Positions 11,341 through 23,583 of a stretch of 64,000 nt of DNA are shown in pieces. Positions within the stretch are counted from its first letter, which is position 1, and each line of letters opens with the position of its first letter. The notes under the pieces were generated by a model that did not search any database, had not been told where the DNA came from, and saw only the letters and a program-made list of their open reading frames with translations. The stretch lies in the NCBI GenBank assembly GCA_963678675.1, contig OY783200.1:384501-448500 (forward strand), written 5' to 3'. Origin of the DNA: Xiphydria camelus. Lineage: Eukaryota; Arthropoda; Insecta; Hymenoptera; Xiphydriidae. A program made the position numbers and the translations under genes.

Positions 11341-13442
11341 ACCCGAATCGTATAACAATCCGTACTTTTCACATAGCAACAAATCGAAATCAGGTCAGTC
11401 AACGCACGACTCGCCGCGATTACAATAGTTGGTACGCCCGCGAAGCGCGGCGACCCCGTTGCGCCGCGGCGTTGGAAGACGCGACGAATCTCGAGCTCCC
11501 CCCCAACCTCTTTTTTCTTCCATATTTTCTCTCCATACACACTCATTCACGCTCGACGCGCCTATATCACTCGCGAGCACTTTGTTGTTCTTCGGTCACG
11601 ATGACACGAATATCCGCCGCGTGACGGGAGCGCGAGAGCCGCGCGTACAACGTGCGTTCGCTACTCGCGTAGCGCGGCTCCCGCCCGCGGACAACTGTCA
11701 ATGATCCTCCCTCTTTGCCGCGCCGCGCGCGGCGCGAATAAACAGACGGACCGGCGACAGAGGGACATTGTCTCGGCGATCGTAAACGCGATACAACTCG
11801 CTAGGGAAAATCCTTTTTGGAACCGGGGCGGATCGTTTTTAGGATCGGCATAATTTTCTGCGGCCGTTAAACATTTAATTGGTACTGTTTTGACGCAATT
11901 TCTCCTCTTGAAATTTTGTAGGAATGGACCGTAAACGGATGCAAAATATGAAGTGACATTCGTGAATGGTTTCTGGATCAATGAATTCGAAACCAAAGAA
12001 GAATCAGAAAAATCTCAGATAAATGACGTCTATGAAAGTATCACGAAATCAAGTGAAATCGGCAGTCGCTGGAAAATTTCGTTCGCTTTATCGACTCGCA
12101 CGAAACCGCGTCAAAGGATGTTCGACATCCCGGCAATCGTATGGACGACTTCTGAGATTCCGCGAAAATTTTACAGCATCTATTCTTATTTTCGTAGGAT
12201 ACCTTACAAGTATATGAGAAGCAATAACGAGAAACTCTCGTGACAATCAATTACGCGCTCATTATCCCCGACGAATGTCTCTACTCACGACAATTTCTTA
12301 AATCGTCCCGCGCAACACATTAAATCGCAGCTCCTACATTGAATATAATATCCCCCGAAGGAGAGAGACACGGTAATTTTCTCCAACCGCAACGGCGACA
12401 GCCAGAAATACCGCCGCAGCGACGGCAAAGGAACATCGGGCCGGCCGTTGCAACAATACCTCTCAATAGTCGCCGTCGCCGCCGCGCGCGGCATCCCCGA
12501 ACCAAACAAATTCTTTCGCGACGATACGGCGCTCTCCCTGCTCGTCGCAAAGTCATCGGCGACGTCGGACAAAGGGGCGAGCGCGGCGGCGAGCGGAAAA
12601 AAAAGCAAAAGGCGAGCTCGCGGCTTTGCCGTTCGCACTCGTGGGCGAGGGTCCGCGATCAGGATCGACTTTTGGCCGCGCGTACGGCTATTCCGGGATC
12701 GAACCGCTCGCGCGGTATTTACGGACGGCTGCCGCCGGTATATTTCGCCGGCGAAACGTACTTCCTCGGGGGAATATTCATCGTCGGGCGCGTCTGTACA
12801 ACGATATCGACGAATCGTTCCCCCGGGAGTGAGAGAGGGGGCGTACACGGCGCGTTCCTCCGCGAAGCGAGAGAAAGAGAACGTCGAAGAAGAGAAAAAA
12901 AAAAGCAGGTCGCCGCGGCGAAGGGAAAAACGGAAGGGAAGCAGCGTCGGGCTGCCGACGCCGGCGTCTTCGTCCAAAAGACTAGACAATATTCTAAAAA
13001 GAGTGCCTCCAGATTTAGCGTTGCGCGCTTGATCCGCCGTTGCGTGCCGCCTCCTCTCTCCTTCGCGCCGCGCGCGCCTGAGAGATGGGGAGGTCTATGC
13101 GCGCGACGGAGACGCGAGAGATCTCTCCCAGGGCGAGAATCCGCGCCTCTGACATCGCCGGCGGCGACGCTGAGCGGAGGAAAAAGTCGAAACGCGCGCT
13201 AATCGACTCCCCGCGTGCGTCTACACACGCGCGGGATGCTCTAGCCCTTCATTCCCGGTCAGCAGTCACCGACCGACTGACTGACTTTGATTCCGGGCCA
13301 AACATCGTGTCATTCATCGGAAACACAGTCGAATCGGAAGGTCGGCGCGGTTCATTCGCGCTCGGCTCTTCGTCCTGCGGCGACTGACTGAGCGTGGCTA
13401 ACGAGCGAGGGTAGGATGCGAAAACGCGCCCATCACACTTAC

Positions 13443-13502
13443 CTCGCGCGCCGAGGATGCGAGCATCGCGGCGGCCGTCCACACCAGCATTGCGGTCCAC
13501 AT
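13443..13502 (-). CDS. Dl: Delta coding exon 1 (start codon and signal peptide)
   Basis: Exon 1 encodes 20 residues: Met, a short start, and a hydrophobic run (MLVWTAAAMLASSA) of the kind that forms a secretory signal peptide core, ending Arg-Glu. The ATG at 13502-13500 is preceded by GGCAAAC, a good insect initiation context. The exon ends GAG followed by the perfect donor GTAAGT and is in phase 0 with exon 2, which begins Val-Glu-Ala-Ser-Gly. The order signal peptide then SGxFELRL matches the start of insect Delta. No other in-frame upstream ATG with a signal-like sequence was chosen because this one directly precedes the hydrophobic segment. The assignment rests on the splice logic and signal peptide, since 20 residues alone carry little homology. 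Confidence 0.88.
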
Positions 13503-14093
13503 GTTTGCCGGGGGTGGATCTCGTTGATCGTTGTTCGAGTCGAAGGGGTGGGCGAGGGAGGGTGCGTCGACTGTGGGGTGGGCAGGGGGTATCTCGCGAC
13601 GTTACCTCGTCGAGGCGGTCCCGCGGCACCGCATAGCCGCGAGCGAAACGAGCGCGCGGATATCGCGTATCTCGGAAGGTACACCGGCCCCGTTGCGGCG
13701 GTAGTCGCACACAGCCACTGACTCGAATGGGATTGTAAACAATAATAGACGCGTATTCGCTCGTCGTCGGCGGTGGCGGGGAAACGATAAACAAACGCGT
13801 CGCGCCTCTCGCCGCGCACTGCACACGCACTGGTTCACACTTAATCCAAGAATCGTTGATCGGCGACGTACGCGCGCCCGCGGTGAATCCCTCCCGCGTG
13901 CGGCCGCCGTGCACCGCGCTTCTCTTCACGTAGTTCCCGCGGACGATCGGACGACAGCGGTCCGCGTCGCTAGTACGAGCATTCTCTGACGAGCGAGACT
14001 CGATGCCGGCACGAGTATCCCACACCACGGCGTCGCGCGCTACTGGCCGGCGATGCGACTGGTCGACGGTGGCGGGGGTCGAAAGAGGTGGTG

Positions 14094-14118
14094 TGGTGGT
14101 GGTGGTGGTGGTGGTGGT
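14094..14118. repeat. GGT/ACC trinucleotide repeat in Delta leader
   Basis: About eight GGT units on the plus strand (ACC on the transcribed minus-strand product), inside the putative Delta 5' leader. Confidence 0.9.
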
Positions 14119-14695
14119 ACGCGAAGAAGAAATCCCCGTCGTCGTACGATCGGCACGCCGATGAGAGACTCGTCCTCGCGCCGCGAAGCGGTAGGGCTCG
14201 GTGCGCACGCGCGCGCCAACGGGGAAGGGGTTAGCGCGCGTGGAGAGGGGGAAATACGAAAAGCACGAAAGTCACTACTCCGCAACCGAGGTGCAACTGG
14301 CGGCTGGATCGGCGCCTAGAGGTGCCCCCTCTGCCGCCCTGCCCCCTCCACGGCTCGTCCGCCGTGTATCCTCGCCCCGCGCCGCTTCGGGAAAGTGTAC
14401 TTATGTGTACTCGGGAGAGCGCGCGCGGCTCGTTCTCGCGTGCGCGTTCTCTCAGTTTCTTCTTCTTCTTCTCTTCTCGCACGCTTTTCCGCCGGGTGGA
14501 TTTATCTCTCTGTCTCTCTCGCACCCCGCGGCATACCGTTCTCCCGTCCTTCTCCGGCGTTGCGCACTCCGTTCTCTACACGGGACACTGGCGTCGCACC
14601 GTGGACGACGCGGAAGGCCGACCGCGCGGCTTCCTCGCGCGGCCGAGCGATGGCGTTGTGCACTCGTGGAACCCCCTCGACACAGGGAGACACGC

Positions 14696-14726
14696 ACCCA
14701 CACACACACACACGCGCGCGCGCACA
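14696..14726. repeat. CA/CG dinucleotide tract
   Basis: An alternating CA run passes into a CG run, an alternating purine-pyrimidine stretch in the putative Delta leader near the promoter. Confidence 0.9.
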
Positions 14727-14905
14727 CTCGTCCCCGAGGACTCGCCGGGTACGAGCGGAACGGTAGGGAGAACCCTCGGACACACGCGTTCACCCTGCGC
14801 GATAGCTCGCGAGCGTTTCCCTCTTGCGCGTGCTCTCGCAGCTCGAGATCGGGAAACTGACGTGCGTGGCGAACGACTCGCGTTCCCCTTCGAGTGCAAC
14901 CCTCG

Positions 14906-14941
14906 ACTGGAGGTTGCAGTCCAGAGGCACCCCTACTTATA
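14906..14941 (-). promoter_or_regulatory. Dl: Candidate Delta core promoter (TATA + initiator)
   Basis: On the minus strand TATAAGTA occupies 14941-14934. CCAGTC, an arthropod initiator-like core, has its A at 14908, about 33 nt downstream of the first T of the TATA box. That is close to normal TATA-to-start spacing. It lies at the upstream edge of the GC-rich block leading to the Delta ATG. No matching downstream promoter element is at the strict position. Motif spacing is seen; its use as a promoter is inference. Confidence 0.4.
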
Positions 14942-15346
14942 ATCGTGGTCCCCCCGGGCCCCGGGGTGGGGGAGGAGGGGCAGCTGCAGGCCGGCTGCAC
15001 GCGCCCACCCCCACCACTCGACCGTCCCATCCAGTCACCCCATCCACCGTCACCACCGCCACACCACCACCACCATCACTACCATCACCGCCGCCACCCG
15101 TGTGGACTTACTCTCCACCCCCACCCTGGTCCACCGGCACGCGCCGTATGCCTCCTCGCGTGGTGTGACGTCATCCTCTCGACGCTTACGCTCAGCTCTT
15201 ACGTTTACGCACACCGCCGGCTGCGCTGCGCTATTACGGCGTGCGCGTGTCCCTGGGATTCATCGAATCAGTATCGCGAGAGATACCTAGGTACTGTACC
15301 CGAAATGTGCAGAATCTTGGCGCGAGCGCGGTTGGGAGACGTGTAC

Positions 15347-15592
15347 ACTGAGACAAATAATTAGGTTAAAATGATGAAGCACATCTAGTTAAATTCGTTT
15401 AGTTATTTTAACCAAAATATACTGGTCAGTTGAACTAAATATTTAATTATTTTAATTAAATGTTCAGTCAGTCTAACCAAATATTCTAATGAAAAAGTGG
15501 TCAGTTCAGCCTAAAACAGACGGAGGATCCATATTTCATGAAATAGTTTAGTCAACGTCTCCAAGATTTTGACCAAATTATTTTTCTCAGTA
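15347..15592. repeat. Family B inverted-repeat element, copy 1
   Basis: Left end ACTGAGACAAATAATT and right end AATTATTTTTCTCAGT are inverted repeats. The interior has repeated 'accaaatatt' and 'gtcagt' words and the block cgtctccaagattttg, shared with the copy at 23584-23802. No coding capacity. Confidence 0.7.
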
Positions 15593-15689
15593 TACCTATG
15601 ACCCGATCGAGAGAGAGTCTGTCGTGTATTTTTTCCCCTTATAAAGCTGTCGTCGCTCATCTAGCAGGTACACATATGTATATGCCATA

Positions 15690-15888
15690 TGAGGCTAAAC
15701 TTACTCGCCAGGAAAAAATCTCGAATCGCTATCATCTCGTTATCAATGAATTTTTTGTCAGCATCGATACAAGACTTTATTGCAGATTGAAGCGTAATCT
15801 TGAAAAAAGTATTATACAAATATGAACCAAATGCTCATAGGTATAACAGTGATTCGAGTTTCTTTCCCGGCAAGTAAGTTTAGCCTCA
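15690..15888. repeat. Family D long-inverted-repeat element, copy 1
   Basis: A 199-bp element with terminal inverted repeats of roughly 50 bp: TGAGGCTAAACTTACTCGCC at the left, and its near-complement GGCAAGTAAGTTTAGCCTCA at the right. It is the best preserved of four copies in the window (others near 44826, 50708 and 58887). As single-stranded DNA or RNA it would fold into a hairpin. Confidence 0.8.
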
Positions 15889-18254
15889 CGTGTGGTGTAT
15901 GGAGTGGTGTTTTCACTCGAAGTCTATACACGTAGATGCAGGGGTGCCATCGTTGATCCTCTGTGTTGTGGACTGACAATGAGTCACATCGCGCTGAACC
16001 CTGGATAAACATACGGGAGCGCTCGGATACTTCGATTGACCCCTGGTCTTATGGACTCGTGGGCATTACAGGGGCCAACGATGGATGGGGGGTGTTCCTT
16101 TAGATCTCAGGGAGCGTCTGTGGATCGCGACGTAAATTTTAGAACGATTAAAGGTCTTTCTGGGTATTTTATCGGAACGAGAAAAAAAAGTCGATAAATA
16201 TTGCAACATTTGTTTGACTCAAACTGTTTATTCGATTTATTCATTTCGCCACGTTGAAATTCGCGCATGCATTTATTTTTAGATCGGCCCGCAATTCGAG
16301 TAGAAAATTTTTCTTTGGTAGTGGCGAGAAGTCATTAATTACGAGCTTTCATTAACGCGAGTAGGTATTCGGTTGACCGGTAAACGCGCGTAACCAGTTT
16401 TTTTTCTTTTTTTCGAGTCGATCGAAGACACGTGCGATCTGTTTACCGTAAATATAAATTCTTTTCTCACGATCGGTCAAGCGAAGCCTACCGCCGCCTC
16501 GAAGGGGTTATAAAAATGGAAATGACGCTGGTCGTTGTGTAAGCGCGCGCGATCGGTTTTGAATGTTGAGTAATCGCTCGCTTTCATATGCGCTCGGGTA
16601 TCGGGCGTCGCATAATAGGTACATCTCTCTCTCGCAGGTACGCTCCTCGGCCCCTCTGACGTCACCCCGGACCGACTGCAGCGGACGGGGTGACAGATTA
16701 TCACGGTGCGCCGCACCACGCCGGGCATTGTGCTCGAATAATGCATCGGACCTGTCCCGGCGCAAGTATCGGCCGCCGCGCTCTCCGCATTGTTCGTCGC
16801 GTGTGTGCGCGCGAACATTCTCCCGCTTGTCGTTTGCCCGGAAGCATTCGCTCGCGCGTTAATCTTCCCGCGATGATTTGAGAGAAAATCGAAAATCGCG
16901 AATCAGTCTTTTATGTGGGAATTATATTCGAAGTTTTTAGAAATCGAATCTCCACCTTGTAAAACTTATCGACGACTCGTAGTCCCCCGAAAGACCCTCG
17001 AGTCCGTTTGAACAGGGGCCATCGAGGTGTACGGCACAGTTTTCGCCAAGTATAAATGACGATTCATTAAGATGAATTAAAATTATGTCGCTGCGTAGTA
17101 CCTGATAATTCAGCGAATGAAAATCACGCCGGGATGTGATAAAAATTTATCGAATTATCATATCGTCGTGTCGTAATATTGTTGTAACGTGACGCGATTA
17201 AAATAGTATTATTATAATATTCAACGAATAAAAATTATGCGACGATACAACAACGATTCGATAAATTTTCATCTCGTCATGTCGACATATCATATAATTT
17301 TAATTCGGGACGTAATAGAAATGAAATAAATTTATGCCCGCGCATAATAATAATAATTGAGCGCAGCTTCCATGATGTTCCATGTATTCGAATTAATTTT
17401 ACGCTCGCGCATAATCCCGATTAATTTCTTTTACGCCGTAAAACAACAAGAATGTTTATAAACCATTTCTTGATCCCTTTGAAACGGAAAATTGATTTTT
17501 AATTTGACATTTAAAACGGTTGCGTGCGAACCAAAGTGCGAGTGGGAAGATTTGATCGCATCCCCGCGCGTGCGACCTACCCCCAAAGACAAAATCTCGC
17601 GGCCCGACATTCCGGGGAATGCGCGCCCCGCGCGATTACACCGCGCAGAGGAAGAAGAGAGACCGCGGGTAGGTAATCGAGTAAACACGTTTGCACCGCC
17701 GGTGAGGTGATAAGGTGTCTCGCGGGGCAAAAAGAAGCCTTTGTTGTTTTGCGTCGAGTGGCGCGGGAGGTTGCAGGAGGAGGGTGGACTGCGGGGCCCG
17801 TAGGTGTACGGTATACTTCCGGTCGCGAGGTGGTTCAACAGGTCAGACCGACGGGGGAGCCAGATGGAACCACTTCCGGCCCTCCCGCTCCCCGTTCGTC
17901 CTGTGCACGCCCCGCGCCGCATTACGCTCCGCCGGTTTTGCATCTTCAAGGTGAGCGCCCGGCGTTGTGTACTGTACGCGCTTTTCTACTCGGCGCGGCG
18001 GCTTCGCGCGTCCGTCGGAAACTCAAAACGTGTACACCTATACCTAACTAAGCGTACGAGCGAGCCGGAGGTCGTTCAGGGGTTTTTGTATGATATACAT
18101 AGTATCTCTCTGCCTACGGAAACCTGTGCCGTGTTGTCATCGCGCGCGTATCGAGTAGATCTGTACGTGTATAGGTGTCCACGATTCTACATGCAGAGGT
18201 CGGCCAGACGCACGTGAATCCGTTCACGCGAGTGCGAGGAATCGTAGTGCCTCA

Positions 18255-18687
18255 TTGAGGTAGTACTCTGAAGGCCTCCGTAGACGTGCAATATTATTGC
18301 ACAACGTTGATTGTACGATATATCGTAGGCTGCCCATAGACGTTCAATATTATTGCGCAATATTGGAGTTTGTGTAATATAATTGATCGTGTGCATTTAG
18401 TATATTGAAGGGTTGTGCATTTGTAAAACCGGCCCTAAAAGTTCGATTTGGCTTGCGCAATATATTGTACAACCCTTCAATACTAAATACACACGATCAA
18501 TTATATTGCACAAACCCAAATATTGTGCGATAATATTGCACGTCTATGGAGGCCTTATCGACGGATAAAAGATTGCGGAAATATATTTTGATCTTTTGAT
18601 GCAATATTTGGCAAACTGCTAAATTGATTTATCGGAGAAATTCGAAGGCGGGTTATCGATGATTTTTGCGAGAACAATTTAATTGAA
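18255..18687. mobile_element. Family C element interrupted by another element
   Basis: A degenerate left end (TTGAGGTAGTACTCT, 18255-18269) continues after a 286-bp insertion at 18557 (TATCGACGGATAAAAGATTG...). It then runs into a second family C copy at 18688. The interruption restores the order seen in uninterrupted copies at 4377 and 10749. Confidence 0.55.
18271..18556. mobile_element. Family J element nested in family C
   Basis: An almost palindromic element of about 285 bp: AGGCCTCCGTAGACGTGC at the left and GCACGTCTATGGAGGCCT at the right. Internal arms share ataattgatcgtgtg and its complement, and gaagggttgt and its complement, so most of the element can pair with itself. No coding capacity. 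Confidence 0.75.
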
Positions 18688-19208
18688 GGTAATGCTATAA
18701 CCGGACAAAAGATTGCGGAAGAATTGAAATGTTTTCATGTGATATTTGGCAAACCAGTGTTGATTTATTGAAGAAATTCGATGGCAGGTTAACCGACGGT
18801 TTTTTGCGGGAAAAATTAATCTAAAAATTATCTCCCGAGCACTGGTGCATATGTGGGAGGGTAGAAAAGAATGATTTGTGTACTGCACGTATTTATTTAA
18901 AAAAAAATATATATATTCCCGAAACAGTCAAAAATTTAATATTGAAAAATAAAAGGGCCTTATCGATCAATTGCACGAAAAAAACATAATTTGAAGTCAT
19001 AAATCTTGAGAATCTCGCTGAGAAAATATGATTACCATGTATTCTCTGAACTAAAGAATGAAAGAATAATGTTAAAGATGTTTCATTTCTTTAGGTTCGT
19101 CGGTATGCGATCAATTACGAATAAAAAACATTTTTTTTAACTAATAATTTAATCGAGCCCTTCTCACGCACCCGACAAATACGGCCCTATATACGCGATA
19201 GCAGTACC
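18688..19208. mobile_element. Family C element (longest copy)
   Basis: About 521 bp. It starts GGTAATGCTATAACCGGAC and ends CGATAGCAGTACC followed by TTAA (19209-19212). It shares the word series with the 4377 copy: tttggcaaacc, gcgggaaaaatta, the ...caattgcacg/aaaaacata block and aatttaatcgagcccttctc. No transposase frame is present. Confidence 0.65.
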
Positions 19209-21632
19209 TTAAGGGGCGCGACGATCTGGATGAACGAGAAAATGGTGAGGGGGAGAATGGGAGTGCGTTGGGAATAGTAGTCGAGTAGTTGAAATATACC
19301 TACGTAAAATATACGAAATATTTCGTTTTTTTCCGGGCAGGTTTCATACAGGCCGTGCACTCGCTACGGTATCCGTACACATTGCCATTGTCTCGGCTAT
19401 CGCGTTTCCGAGTATCGTATAATATAATTAGCCGCCATTAGCACCGCTTAGTTCTATCGGCTACATCGTATAAAGACGTTCTTTGAGAAACGGGTTACAA
19501 TGTGAGACGCGATTTTAATACGCGCGGGAAATATTCACGGTATGCGAGAATGAAGAAAAACATTTTTTCCTCAAGTTTCACCCGGTTTGATGGTCAGACG
19601 TGTCGAGTTATAGCAAGATATATGAAATAACGGCAAGAGATGTGCCGTTAAATCACCTAATTTTACCACTCGAGTTATTTTCAAAATTCTAAAAACCAAA
19701 AGACGTCCCAGGACATTCCGGCCGAGATTTAGATTTGCACCGTGCGAAACCAGCATAGGATCCACCGCGATAAAGGTGCGGAGCGCTGGTGAGCCTCGCG
19801 CGCGAGTAACGATAAAGATATACCTACAACGAAAAGCACACACAGCTGGGAAAGTAAACGAAACGCGGTGAATAGAAGCGTAGGCTCTCTCTGTGCCGTG
19901 TCACCGAAGGTGAGCGCGCCCAGTTGAGCCGGTGCACGGAGCGAATCGGCTCCCCTCTCTCTAGAGTCTCTCCTCGCGTAACGCGTGTGTTCGGAATTCG
20001 AGGCAACTGTGCAAACAGCGCGGTGTCGCGCCGCGTTCAGTTCGGGAGTAGAGGAGTCGCTGAGCATTACCGAGTTACCTCGGAATCGACCGGTGTAACC
20101 TGTTGTTCGTCCGTCTTTCAAGGGTGCGAAGGAAGGAGGAGGGAGGAGGGGGGAAGTCGTCGAACTCTTTTGCGGTTCTTCGTCTTCCTGCAGCGACGAA
20201 CCTCCTCTACATAGGAGAGCCTGATCGGGGGGCGATCAAATTTATTCGGGGAGTGAATCTCGATAGGGGCCGATTGAGCTGCGCGGCTTCTGATTTTGCG
20301 AAAAATCGTATAATAATAATAATAATTAATACCACTGTTTTATCGTTATTATTTTAATGCAAATATTAATTTTAATTGAATTGAAATAATACGTGGTAAA
20401 ATTTCTATTGGGTCATCGTCATTCTATAAAGTGACCGTGTTTTTTACTCGATGACCGAAAGGAACACAGATCTGACTGTGTGCTAATTTTTTTCAGATTT
20501 TTCAAAATTCGCGAGACCCTGAACGAAAGGAACGAGAAAAAAATTTGCATAAAAGTCGAGTAGGTATGGTTTATTAATATTTTCTACGTTTTTTTTATAT
20601 AAACATCAAGTTACAATTTCTTCAGACAAATCAATTCTAAAATTCCCAAGCGTTAAAACTTTTGTATTTTTGCAAAATTTTAAAATATCGTCAAGCACAC
20701 GTATTCGCAATGCAACTGATGAAAATATATTCGAATTTGAAGAAAATTGAAAATTTGCTAAAAACGTGACAGATTTGGCATGAGAGTACTCAATTACCAA
20801 CTGCGCGAATAAATAAAACGAGCGGAAAGCGGTAAGCGTCGCTCAAATCCTCCGGAAATCTGGATAAGCTCGTGCCTCGAGCCACCCTTCGCGTCCCGCA
20901 CCACAAATCGGTGACTCCACCGTTCCATCGTCGATCTGGAAAATTCATGGCGCGTCTAATGCAATCGGCGTGCCCTCTCCAATCCGCGCGGATGCCAATT
21001 AATTTCACGCCGCGCGTCGAGGACGACTGTACGGCGCGGCGAGGGTGACTTTATTACGGGCAGTAGTAAATGCACGATTTAGCCGGGCGGCGCACATCGC
21101 GTGCGCTCCAATCCGGCCCCCGACTTACCGCGACAAAATCGCGGGAAGGAGCGAGAGCGCCCGATCGTGCCGCCGAATACTGATCCGGGTTTACTCGGGC
21201 GCGCGCGCGCGCGCGGGGCCCTCCGAGCGGCGCTCGGGGTGATCCACGTCGACGTAACGGCAATTCCCCACGGGAATCCCCGGTTAATAATCCCGTCTAT
21301 ACCTACGCCTTTAAAAACGGGGCGAGGGATCGCGCGCGCGCGCGCCCAGATAGCACAGGTGAGGCTCGTCCATTGGTTCACGGAGAGAAACGGGACTCGG
21401 TTCTAAATAAGTGAAAATTACATTGCTGTAATTAGAAATTCGAAGTGTTACTTAACAAATACTCGTTGAGCATCACATATTGCTATAAAAATGGGAAATT
21501 TCGAAATAAACTAATTTTGTGGCGACCCGTCACACTAATTATTGAGGTTAACAGCTAGACAATACAGGTGATATAACAATACCAAATGGTAGCAATACGT
21601 ATTGCTAAAATAACTATACGTATAGCTGAAAT

Positions 21633-21859
21633 ACACTAAGAAAAAATTTTACGTAATCGAAATAAACGTATTTTTGAATGGTCTTAAGAGCATATTTATT
21701 CGATCAGAATGAATTATCGATTGGACGAATATATAAGTCTTATAGATTTAATTAAATATTATTGGAATCAAATCGATATTCATTTGAATCGAATAAATGT
21801 GCACTTGGGACTATCCAAAAGCACGTTTATTTCGATCGAGTACATTTTTTTCCCCGTGT
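21633..21859. repeat. Family I long-inverted-repeat element
   Basis: The left arm (ACACTAAGAAAAAA ... aatcgaaataaacgta ... tttattcgat) and right arm (atcgaataaatg ... cacgtttatttcgat ... TTTTTTTCCCCGTGT) are mutually inverted over nearly 100 bp. About 227 bp in total, MITE-like. Its ends resemble those of families A and B. Confidence 0.7.
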
Positions 21860-22291
21860 AGAAATACGTTTTTCTACCGAGGCAATTAGAACTTATTCTT
21901 GTATTCATAAACTACCAGCATTGCCGTGCAGCTTGTAAAATTTCTCTCGGCGTTCAAGTGTTCATCTGGAACCGCCGCGGTGTTTTACGTCGACCAGGGA
22001 GAGTTTGACAGCGTACGGTCGCGGTCATTTCGAGGGGTTTTTCGGAAGCTACCAGAAGTCCCGGATCAGTCGTGGTCCACGGAGGAGAGGGGCTGGGACC
22101 GAGAGGGGGGAGAGGCGCACGCGTGCCACGCGACCGATCGCGGCCGAGCCCCACCGAAACCGGCCGAACTCCCGATACGCGGGGATAATAATCTCTCGTG
22201 ACACACACATACCATGCCGGGCCTTAAAAACCTCATCCCCTCTCCTCATCCTCCTGCGGGCCCTACCGCACGATACGTATCGGGTGTTGCA

Positions 22292-22347
22292 GCTGCTGCT
22301 GCTGCTGCTGTTCTGTCGAATCGAACGCTCCTCCTCCTCCTCCTCCT
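22292..22347. repeat. CTG and CTC trinucleotide repeats
   Basis: About six CTG units (22292-22310) and about six CTC units (22329-22347) in a GC-rich non-coding block. Confidence 0.9.
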
Positions 22348-22462
22348 TTTTCGCAGAGTCTCCTTTTTTCCCTCGCCGCATTTCCGTCGACTTCCGGAAA
22401 GTGCAGCCGTGGGTGCAGAGTTGCGATCGCCTCGACGTCACGACGTTCATACAAACTAAAAT

Positions 22463-22709
22463 AATTGAGGGCCTTGGAATAAAAGCGATACAAGTGACTT
22501 TTCTTGTATATGGACTTAAGTGCAGATTTAGGTACCTTATGTGCCAATTTATTTAGTATAATAAAGTTTCCTGCTTTGAGCTTCATCATTCACATGAGAT
22601 CACATGCATAGATCCTGAATTTTTTAAATCCAAATAACCTAAATCTGCACTTATAAGTCCATATATGAGAAAAGTCCCGTGTATCCCTTTTATTCTAAGG
22701 CTCTCAATT
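22463..22709. repeat. Family H inverted-repeat element
   Basis: A 247-bp element with about 70-bp imperfect terminal inverted repeats: AATTGAGGGCCTTGGAATAA at the left against the complement of TTATTCTAAGGCTCTCAATT at the right. Both arms also contain tggactta(ta)agtgcagatttaggt in opposite orientation. Single copy in this window. Confidence 0.75.
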
Positions 22710-23068
22710 GATCGTCCCAAAGTCTATATTTATCTTGCCACGTGAGTTTCGAAAAATAATTGTCCTTGAAAACATTTTTCAAACGTCCAATCACCGATCG
22801 CATTGCCGAGGTGCATACCGAGATTTTTACGATCGCTACTTCGATCACGCATGTATGCAGGTGCTCGGGGCTTTAATTGGAACTGGCGTATCGCGCGAGA
22901 TTCTCGACGTCCAGCCGAGCTAAAATCTCGGATACCGTCCAGACGCCGCCGTAGGCGAATACATCGAGGAATGCACCGTAAAAGACATCTGCATGGAGCA
23001 AAAAACTGTCGTTGCGCTTACCGTATTTTCGTGACAGGTGTTTCGTTGTGGTTGTAATAATTGTGACG

Positions 23069-23089
23069 AAAAAAAAAAAAAAAAAAAAA
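23069..23089. repeat. Poly-A tract
   Basis: A run of 21 A with no adjacent retrotransposon reading frame that I could recognise. Confidence 0.9.
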
Positions 23090-23583
23090 TGATTTTGCAG
23101 TCTCGGCAAAACTGTGTTTTGCTGAGAACTTTTTTTATTATCTTTTTTTTTGGCAGCAAAATATATATGTCCGATGGTAGCAAATCGAACTATAAACACA
23201 GTCAAGTTTTCTCGGTAAAAATGTTTGCTAACCACCGATGGTGATAAAATTTACCGCGCAAATTTCTCCGCGTGATTCGTGGCTCGAAACTTTGGCTCAA
23301 GGTTGGGCCAACGGCGCGTGCACACGCTTTGCTTTATATTTCCAGCTGCAGCGGCGATATATTTCCAGCTGTGGCCACGGCAGCCAGAATATCGCTGTAG
23401 ATTTTCTACACAGAGCGGATTTCGAACACTGGAGGCAAACTGATGCTGAGATCTGATGACGCTGTATGGTGTGGCATAAAAAAACCGAATTGATGTCAAC
23501 TAGGTATACTCCAAATATTACGTATGTACATTAATTTTTTTTTATAGTCTTCAGTAAACATAGTTTTATTTTTTGTCCTCTTC

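Larger units (their letters stand above)
8456..13442 (-). other. Dl: Delta intron 1
   Basis: This 4,987-bp intron lies between the GTAAGT donor (13442-13437) and the TTTCAG acceptor before 8455. The half next to exon 2 is AT-rich and holds an ATT microsatellite and two mobile-element copies. The half next to exon 1 (12.3-13.4 kb) is very CpG-rich. I see no convincing exon of any other gene in it; the long frames around 12.3-13.2 kb are composition-driven. Confidence 0.85.
13503..14908 (-). other. Dl: Putative Delta 5' leader (GC-rich)
   Basis: If transcription starts at the initiator near 14908, about 1.4 kb of uninterrupted leader precedes the ATG. It is strongly CpG-rich with ACC, CA/CG and pyrimidine repeats. 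Both strands show long chance frames, including a 319-codon minus frame that overlaps exon 1 out of phase; none resembles a known protein. An unseen leader intron cannot be excluded. Confidence 0.45.

Noticed and set aside
12339..13202. 287-codon plus-strand frame inside Delta intron 1
   Set aside because: Composition-driven (Arg, Ala, Gly, Lys), overlapped by a 234-codon minus frame, no recognisable domain.
13249..14208. 319-codon minus-strand frame overlapping Delta exon 1
   Set aside because: It reads Delta exon 1 out of phase and has Arg/Thr/Ser-rich low-complexity sequence. The short exon with signal peptide and splice donor explains the site better.
18241..18262. TTGAGGTAGTACTC resembling let-7
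   Set aside because: Matches only the first eight or so bases (TGAGGTAGT) and is explained as the degenerate terminus of a family C element.
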